Positions 39,913 to 46,987 of a DNA stretch of 46,987 nt are shown one piece after another. Origin of the DNA: a candidate division WWE3 bacterium CG_4_9_14_0_2_um_filter_35_11 (lineage in GTDB: Bacteria; Patescibacteriota; WWE3; 2-01-FULL-39-13); assembly GCA_002789015.1 (NCBI GenBank), contig PFSJ01000003.1, forward strand, positions 1 through 46,987, read 5' to 3'. The notes beneath the pieces were generated by a model, which was given only the letters and a program-made list of their open reading frames with translations, had not been told where the DNA came from and did no database searches. Made by a program: the position numbers and the translations under genes. Position 1 is the stretch's first letter; every line of letters begins with the position of its first letter.

Positions 39913-40350
39913 TTACTTTTTTAGTAAATCAACATCTTCGCAAACTAGCCAAGCGCTTTGCATGCCAAAACCTTTCTTATCAATATCAAAAGACTGAATA
40001 ACTTCGACATCTCTAAAACTTACAAAAATCGCATACATTTTTCCTGAAATATAATGAAGCACGTCTTCTGGAATATCAATTGTTCCCAAATCTGCCAGAG
40101 ATCTTTCCTTTATAATCTTTAGCGCATACTCATCATCGGAAATCTCTATTTGTTCAACACCGTCAACAACAGCTTTTACTTTTACCAAATCTCCCGAATC
40201 CTTAAAATACAAAGTATCTCCGAATGAAATTCGGTTCCACGGAGCAACCTTATTCTTATACCACCTTGATTCAATAGTCTTTTTACCAGACAGGATTTTA
40301 GGAATTAACTCCCAACGCTTTTTCATGATAACAACGTGGTTCATGGGCAT
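39913..40350 (-). CDS. ASCH-domain-like protein
   Basis: KKRWELIPKILSGKKTIESRWYKNKVAPWNRISFGDTLYFKDSGDLVKVKAVVDGVEQ. Confidence 0.7.
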   Translation of the reverse strand: MPMNHVVIMKKRWELIPKILSGKKTIESRWYKNKVAPWNRISFGDTLYFKDSGDLVKVKAVVDGVEQIEISDDEYALKIIKERSLADLGTIDIPEDVLHYISGKMYAIFVSFRDVEVIQSFDIDKKGFGMQSAWLVCEDVDLLKK

Positions 40351-40787
40351 ATTATATTAAGACCATACTTTTGGCCAAGATACATGTAGTGTTTATCAAG
40401 TGTTAGTATTGCATCTATACCCTTTTCTTTTGCATGTAATGTCAACATTAAATCAGCATAACTAATATCTTTTTTGCTAATTTTGAAAAACTCCTCGTAA
40501 GCACGATTTTCAACCGCCCTTGACGCATGAATCAATTCAACTCGGTTATTGTACAAAACATTAAGGCCTTCTTTTGTTTTCTTCTTTCCAATTCTTTGTG
40601 ACAGCACGGTGAGTACTTCCGATAAAATATAGTTGTTTATATATATACGATCAACGGTAATTAGCGCAGGCAAGACTTTCTGTGCTTTATCAACACTTAC
40701 ACTATCACCATAAAAAAGTGCAACAACAAAACTTGAGTCTAAAAATAATTTTGGAGTTTCCTCAATACCCATAAACGATCCTATCAA
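40341..40787 (-). CDS. PIN-domain toxin-like protein (VapC family)
   Basis: KLFLDSSFVVALFYGDSVSVDKAQKVLPAL...KKDISYADLMLTLHAKEKGIDAILTLDKHY; overlaps the upstream antitoxin-like ORF. Confidence 0.82.
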   Translation of the reverse strand: MIGSFMGIEETPKLFLDSSFVVALFYGDSVSVDKAQKVLPALITVDRIYINNYILSEVLTVLSQRIGKKKTKEGLNVLYNNRVELIHASRAVENRAYEEFFKISKKDISYADLMLTLHAKEKGIDAILTLDKHYMYLGQKYGLNIICP

Positions 40788-41070
40788 TTTGGTCTGTAAT
40801 ATTCTCGTCTGTAGTTACAGCAGGGTTACTTTCCAACCACTCGCTAATTCCACTAACAAAATCTTCTCCAGCAGACTTTGATTTTCTATTTCTATTCTGG
40901 CTAAGTCTAGCGGCTAATTTTTCATCATACTTAGTCAGCATAGATACTGGTTTATCTCTAACAGTAATTACGTAATAGCTATTTTTCTTTGCAACTTCTT
41001 CGGACAACTTACTTAAAAGTGGCCTTGCATCCCTTATCTTTATTTTTTTCTCTTCTAAACCGTTTACCAT
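40762..41070 (-). CDS. Phd/YefM-like antitoxin
   Basis: KKIKIRDARPLLSKLSEEVAKKNSYYVITVRDKPVSMLTKYDEKLAARL; position and overlap with the PIN gene. Confidence 0.7.
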   Translation of the reverse strand: MVNGLEEKKIKIRDARPLLSKLSEEVAKKNSYYVITVRDKPVSMLTKYDEKLAARLSQNRNRKSKSAGEDFVSGISEWLESNPAVTTDENITDQIDRIVYGY

Positions 41071-41106
41071 GCGTACACATTAGCATGCGGTGCGTACACC
41101 TGTCAA
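41070..41106 (-). promoter_or_regulatory. Promoter/operator of the minus-strand PIN TA module
   Basis: Minus TTGACA-18 bp-TAATGT; predicted +1 on A of ATG 41070; direct repeats TGCGTACAC at 41070-41078 and 41091-41099 (21-bp period). Confidence 0.6.
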
Positions 41107-41361
41107 TGAGCGCAACTAAATATAAACTGTTTATAACCTTTTTCACAATGGCTATGTAGTTCATGGAAAAAGTTTAACAAAACACCTTCGTTATTTTTTA
41201 CGCCTAACCATACTAAAGATCCAATTTACAAAAAAACGATAACGACAAATACAATTGCAAACACAAATTCATATATAAAAAATGAAGTTCCAAAATTCCA
41301 ATAGCTGGATCCACTAGAATTAAAAAGAGACTGACCTAATCTAAATATCCTGTCGTTAGAT

Positions 41362-41781
41362 TCAAAATACGCTGTCAGCATAACCTGTATACCAAAGATC
41401 CTTATACATTTCGTGTAAGAAAAGCAAAGAAATCGACAGTAACCCAGCAAATAAGACAGATATGGATCTAGCGTATTGGAATAAAAACCTTAGAAGAAAG
41501 CTAATAAATACAAAATAAACAACTGACGTAAGGTGAACATAGCTCTCATCAAAACCATTTATTGGATTGCATGGTTTTTGGCAAATATCTGCAGTATTCG
41601 AACTAGACCCATCCAAGTATCCACAAAGAGCGCATGAATAGTAAATGCTAGAAGTTTTATATTCAACAACGTTCGCAATACTCCACGACCCAATTATCAA
41701 ATTAAAAACAGTGACAAAAATAAAAGTAGCAATTACTATATAAATCAACGTAAGATTTCTATTTTTCATGAGGACATTCAA
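41362..41781 (-). CDS. Hypothetical membrane protein with CxxC and other Cys residues
   Basis: Predicted TM helices; extracytoplasmic-like loop YYSCALCGYLDGSSSNTADICQKPCNP. Confidence 0.6.
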   Translation of the reverse strand: MNVLMKNRNLTLIYIVIATFIFVTVFNLIIGSWSIANVVEYKTSSIYYSCALCGYLDGSSSNTADICQKPCNPINGFDESYVHLTSVVYFVFISFLLRFLFQYARSISVLFAGLLSISLLFLHEMYKDLWYTGYADSVF

Positions 41782-41786
41782 TCAAA

Positions 41787-42359
41787 CTATCTTAAAACCA
41801 AATAATCGTAAAAGGCAAAAACCTCACGAAACGAAGAATAAACATCCCTAAACTCATAATAATTTGCATGGGAATTATAAACTTCTTTAATCCCAATCTT
41901 TTTGAAAAAAATGACAGATCTTGGAATATGATAGTAATTCGAAACAACAATAACGGATTTGTAACCCAATTCATCCATGTATGACTTCGAGTTTAAGCCA
42001 GATTGTTCTGTATCAAAACCCAAATAATCTTTACGTATCTTGGATTTTGGGACACCTCTTTCTAATAAATATTCTTCCATAACCTCGGCTTCTCCATAAC
42101 CCTCTTTACTAAGACCTCCGCTAACAAAAATATTGAATGAATAGCCGGAATTATAAAGTTCTAAAGCCTTATCAAGCCGTGACTTAAGCCTTTCGGAAGG
42201 TTTCCCGTCCATCTCAACCTTATTTCCCAAAACAATTATTACATCTGCATTCTGAACCCGATCAAAATGACCAAAAAGAACGATTGCAATTATATGAAGA
42301 AAAAATATCAATGAAGCGATCAAAACTACGAATTTTAAATGTGCAATTTTAATTTTCAT
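41787..42359 (-). CDS. YdcF/SanA-like DUF218 protein
   Basis: ADVIIVLGNKVEMDGKPSERLKSRLDKALELYNSGYSFNIFVSGGLSKEGYGEAEVMEEYLLERGVPKSKI. Confidence 0.85.
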   Translation of the reverse strand: MKIKIAHLKFVVLIASLIFFLHIIAIVLFGHFDRVQNADVIIVLGNKVEMDGKPSERLKSRLDKALELYNSGYSFNIFVSGGLSKEGYGEAEVMEEYLLERGVPKSKIRKDYLGFDTEQSGLNSKSYMDELGYKSVIVVSNYYHIPRSVIFFKKIGIKEVYNSHANYYEFRDVYSSFREVFAFYDYLVLR

Positions 42360-42448
42360 AAGTGAATTATCCTGTATCGTAGATTTTTATCAATGAAGTA
42401 GTAATCGGTCACGGCCAAATCAACCCTTTGTGATTCACGAAAATCGTT

Positions 42449-42478
42449 ATGTACATTTAAATGTACATTTGGTAGTAT
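42449..42478 (+). promoter_or_regulatory. Operator palindrome and -10 of the plus-strand PIN TA module
   Basis: Perfect 20-bp palindrome ATGTACATTTAAATGTACAT (42449-42468), then TAGTAT (42473-42478) 6 nt before ATG 42485. Confidence 0.6.
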
Positions 42479-42484
42479 CCGACC

Positions 42485-42742
42485 ATGGAATATATTACAG
42501 CTACAGAACTAAGAACAAAAACTAAAGAACTCGTTAAATACCTTAGAAGTGGTAACAGCACAAACTTAGTATATAAGTCTAAAATTGTGGGTATTGTTAG
42601 CCCTGTAATAGAAAAAAAATCAAAAGTTGTTGATGAGCATTTCATAAAATTCATGAAAAAAGCCTCGACGGACACAATCACAACTAATAAACAAAGGGAA
42701 CAAACCTACAGAAAACATTTATTAGACAAATATGGTCGTTAA
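42485..42742 (+). CDS. Phd/YefM-like antitoxin
   Basis: MEYITATELRTKTKELVKYLRSGNSTNLVYKSKIVGIVSPVIE; overlaps the downstream PIN-like ORF. Confidence 0.72.
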   Translation: MEYITATELRTKTKELVKYLRSGNSTNLVYKSKIVGIVSPVIEKKSKVVDEHFIKFMKKASTDTITTNKQREQTYRKHLLDKYGR

Positions 42743-43109
42743 TAAAGTTTTTCTTGATACAAATAAAATCATAGATATTTTTGAACCAAGGGGAAAAGGT
42801 CGCCTAACAGCTGAAATGATGAGCGGAATGGAGATACATATTTCGCCATTATCAATTCATATCCTTTGCTATATTGGCAAATATAAAATCCCATCAGAAA
42901 AACTAGAAAGGATAGAGGATTATTATAAAATCGTTGATTTTGATGAGCAAATTTTAGCTTTAGCCTTAAAAGGCCCAACAAATGACCTAGAAGATAATAT
43001 CCAACTACATTCGGCTTCTCAATCAGGTTGCGATATATTTCTAACCGACGATAAGAAACTGCTCAATATGCACTATTTTGGAAAAGTGAGAATTGTAAGC
43101 AAATTATAG
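42732..43109 (+). CDS. PIN-domain toxin-like protein
   Basis: KVFLDTNKIIDIFEPRGKGRLTAEMM...DNIQLHSASQSGCDIFLTDDKKLLN. Confidence 0.78.
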   Translation: MVVNKVFLDTNKIIDIFEPRGKGRLTAEMMSGMEIHISPLSIHILCYIGKYKIPSEKLERIEDYYKIVDFDEQILALALKGPTNDLEDNIQLHSASQSGCDIFLTDDKKLLNMHYFGKVRIVSKL

Positions 43110-43715
43110 TTTCGGATACACGAAATACTCCGATTCAACTTTTCCGTTTTTAATATTAATTTTATAAGCATACATACAATATGTACCACAACCATATTGA
43201 ACGACAACATGCTCATCACCTGCCCATTCCCAATTTGAAGTTTTAAATCCACCTTCATAAATCGTGTTAACCTTTCTAGTTTCGACATCCATAATCCCTA
43301 ATGCAATATCGCCATGATAACCAGTTTTTGCTCCATTATCATAATAAAAACCAACGTGTTTACCAGATGGAGAAACCTTATATCCGTTGGTTTCCTGGCC
43401 AAAGTAAGTAATGCTAACCGTTTCTTCACCATCTTTATATAATCCTGGCATGTAAGTTGGCGTAGGGATATTATCGATTTCAATTCGAGTAACATCCATA
43501 TTCAAAGAAACTTTATCAGTACTCAACAATACCATTTCTTTCGGAGAGACAGCATCACTCTCAACTTCAAGCAAATCTTTTTTTAAAGATTGAATAGATA
43601 CATAACATTTTCCGAATTCTCGATCTACGACATATTCCTCAATCGCAAAATAAAAAGATACGGATAGGAATATAATAAATACCGATAATATCGCATAGAT
43701 AATAAAATGTTTCAT
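43104..43715 (-). CDS. Hypothetical single-TM protein
   Basis: 203-codon ORF with N-terminal TM segment IIYAILSVFIIFLSVSFYFAI; no family recognised. Confidence 0.55.
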   Translation of the reverse strand: MKHFIIYAILSVFIIFLSVSFYFAIEEYVVDREFGKCYVSIQSLKKDLLEVESDAVSPKEMVLLSTDKVSLNMDVTRIEIDNIPTPTYMPGLYKDGEETVSITYFGQETNGYKVSPSGKHVGFYYDNGAKTGYHGDIALGIMDVETRKVNTIYEGGFKTSNWEWAGDEHVVVQYGCGTYCMYAYKINIKNGKVESEYFVYPKL

Positions 43716-44899
43716 AATTTATGGAAAAATATCGGACCGATTTTTAGTTTAAAATTATTATCGTTTGCCCAATCCGGTGCAGTAATACTTTCGTCATAGT
43801 AATGATTTGATCCATTTGTTGGATCTTTTACTTCACCTTTTATTACATTACCTGCAATTTCATAGCAATTAAACCAAGCTAATTTATCAATTTTATTATC
43901 ACTAACAAACGGATTCTCAACATACTTTCTATTTGAATCGCTATTATTAAAAGCACTATATTGCCAAGGTTTCGTAATAACAGAAAGGTATGAATCACCC
44001 CACCATTTTGGATTATCAACCCGGTTTCGAATTGACCAACCTATTGCTAGTCGAACCTTATCAGACAAACTTGTGTTTCTGGCTTCGCCGTATATGGCTC
44101 TTGCCAAAAGTAATTGGTTATCATCGTCGGTAAAATCACCCGTCCAAACTGGATCATAAACAGATGACTTTCTCTTAACCTGCATACCAAAATCAATATA
44201 AAAAGTTTTTAATGACGGTTTTCGGTCGGCAAATAATTCAATATAATGTAGTCCTTCGTTTAGAGATGTTTCAAACTTTAACTCCTCAACATCACCATTC
44301 ATGAGACCACCGATCCAGTACCATAAATTTCGAAACACATTTCGCGAATTCCGAACAACCAAATCATCAATAATAATTTTTACATCATCTGAATCTCGAA
44401 ACCTTCTTTCGGCTTTAATTGTTAAACGAATTTCTTTTACAGACAAATCGACCATTGCTACTGTCAACCATGGTCTTCTATCAGAGTCTTCGGCTTCATC
44501 TGTAAGACCTAGGGAAATATCTTGTAACCTATATCCAACATAAGTAATTTTCAAGACTTCCAAAGTCGGCTCATTATCTGGGATAAAAGTAAGTTTATGC
44601 TTTCCTGAACCAAATCCTAACAAAAAAACCACAGTCTTTTTAGTTCCATGGAGTTCTCCTCCGGAAAATGATACAGGGGAATCTGAATACCTTTGCGGGT
44701 TAGTCAGCAATGGAAATTTCCTAGTATCAATTTCTACCATTAAGTCGTCATCATCTGTAGAACTTGAACTAATCTGCTTTTCTCCACGAGCTCTTGCCGA
44801 AACTTCTATCATATACAAACCATCTTCACTTGTTGCAAATTCATAATCAAAGGGTTTATTAACTGTTTTATGAAACATCTCGTAAACAACGGATTTCAT
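43712..44899 (-). CDS. Protein with C-terminal SleB-like cell wall hydrolase domain
   Basis: DDNQLLLARAIYGEARNTSLSDKVRLAIGWSIRNRVDNPKWWGDSYLSVITKPWQYSAFN. Start set at MKSVVYEMF because the upstream part of the ORF overlaps tRNA-Ile. Confidence 0.72.
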   Translation of the reverse strand: MKSVVYEMFHKTVNKPFDYEFATSEDGLYMIEVSARARGEKQISSSSTDDDDLMVEIDTRKFPLLTNPQRYSDSPVSFSGGELHGTKKTVVFLLGFGSGKHKLTFIPDNEPTLEVLKITYVGYRLQDISLGLTDEAEDSDRRPWLTVAMVDLSVKEIRLTIKAERRFRDSDDVKIIIDDLVVRNSRNVFRNLWYWIGGLMNGDVEELKFETSLNEGLHYIELFADRKPSLKTFYIDFGMQVKRKSSVYDPVWTGDFTDDDNQLLLARAIYGEARNTSLSDKVRLAIGWSIRNRVDNPKWWGDSYLSVITKPWQYSAFNNSDSNRKYVENPFVSDNKIDKLAWFNCYEIAGNVIKGEVKDPTNGSNHYYDESITAPDWANDNNFKLKIGPIFFHKL

Positions 44900-44944
44900 T
44901 TTCTCAATATAGCATAGGAAAAACCTGGATTCAAAAAATGGAAT

Positions 44945-45021
44945 TGGTGGGCGATCATGGACTCGAACCATGGACCTCTAACTTATCAGATTAGCGCTCT
45001 AACCACCTGAGCTAATCGCCC
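44945..45021 (-). tRNA. tRNA-Ile(GAT), CCA encoded
   Basis: Minus GGGCGATTAGCTCAGGTGGTTAGAGCGCTAATCTGATAAGTTAGAGGTCCATGGTTCGAGTCCATGATCGCCCACCA. Confidence 0.95.
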
Positions 45022-45040
45022 GAATTTTCCAAACATAAGA

Positions 45041-45124
45041 TATCAGATTAGCGCTCATACGCCTGCGCTAACGCTTCGGCTACCCTTCTCCTTCGTCGAA
45101 CGTAACCACCTGAGCTAATCGCCC
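45041..45124 (-). pseudogene. Truncated 5'-half copy of tRNA-Ile with a 47-nt insertion
   Basis: aaccacctgagctaatcgccc (45104-45124) and tatcagattagcgctc (45041-45056) match the adjacent tRNA-Ile; separated by 45057-45103 where the intact gene has one nucleotide. Confidence 0.85.
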
Positions 45125-45161
45125 ATAAAGTTTCACCAAGCGAAGATATTATAACAAAAAC

Positions 45162-45190
45162 AAAAAAAGGAGCCATTTCAGACCCCTTTT
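45162..45190 (-). terminator. Intrinsic terminator downstream of 16S
   Basis: Minus AAAAGGGGUC-UGAAAU-GGCUCCUUUU UUUGUUUUUG: 10-bp stem (two GU) with a long U-tract. Confidence 0.75.
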
Positions 45191-45366
45191 GGTTTTTTGC
45201 AATTTTATCAGTCTCTAAGCGGTGAAAAGAATTCGTTTGTAACTTTTAAGCCTCTTGTTACCAAGCTGTCTAGAAAAGATCGTGAGAAATTTTCCTTTAA
45301 AATACGAAAGCCGACTAAGCTTCTCGTAAGTTTGGAAAGCTTTTAAACCTTCCTTTTAATCTCCTT

Positions 45367-46826
<1,460 letters not shown>

Positions 46827-46925
46827 AAAACGTCATGCTTACGCATAACGTTTCCTTAATTACCTAAGGTAAATTCTTTTCACCATTCAAAAACCGATAT
46901 ATATTGCTGACTATTAAATTATTAA

Positions 46926-46987
46926 CGTGCTAACGCACTACCCTCCGACTTTCGTCGGACGTAACGTGCTAACGCACTACCCTCCGA
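46926..46987. repeat. 39-bp tandem repeat with two hairpins per unit, upstream of 16S (cut by the window edge)
   Basis: cgtgctaacgcactaccctccgactttcgtcggacgtaa (46926-46964), then an identical 23-nt partial unit; hairpins GTGC-TAAC-GCAC and TCCGAC-TTTC-GTCGGA. Confidence 0.9.

Noticed and set aside
44900-44971. N-terminal MVRVHDRPPIPF... of ORF 43712-44971
   Set aside because: This segment overlaps tRNA-Ile; the real start is more likely MKSVVYEMF at 44899.
46926-46987. CRISPR array at the right edge
   Set aside because: Units are contiguous tandem copies with no variable spacers; no cas genes in the window.

Overview
This AT-rich 47 kb window looks like a Candidate Phyla Radiation/Patescibacteria genome segment: compact genes, overlapping stop codons, sortase, PilT and ComEC genes, and a divergent 16S. 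I infer the lineage and could not test it. Most of the window is housekeeping: two GlgA paralogs, GH57, NDK, ArgS, split ComEC, LeuS, Obg, Wzy/TPR, M23, Rho, PIN-TRAM, RadA, Clp ATPase, S1, GalU, PilT, RsmG, TsaC, two PIN-type TA modules and a SleB-like hydrolase. The strongest unusual signals are: (1) an ORF on the minus strand running off the left edge, missing from the ORF track, that joins an N-terminal tyrosine-recombinase SAM-like domain, a TM helix and an extracellular repeat protein; (2) an rRNA operon split between tRNA-Ile and tRNA-Ala by about 9.5 kb of protein genes, with a terminator after 16S and related palindromic repeats around both halves; (3) -10 boxes placed exactly 6 nt before the start codon at many genes, which suggests leaderless mRNAs; (4) a consensus promoter, structured leader and intrinsic terminator upstream of glgA2; (5) a truncated tRNA-Ile copy carrying a 47-nt repeat insertion; and (6) long perfect palindromes inside coding sequences. 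All domain and family calls are by eye from the translations; no searches were run.
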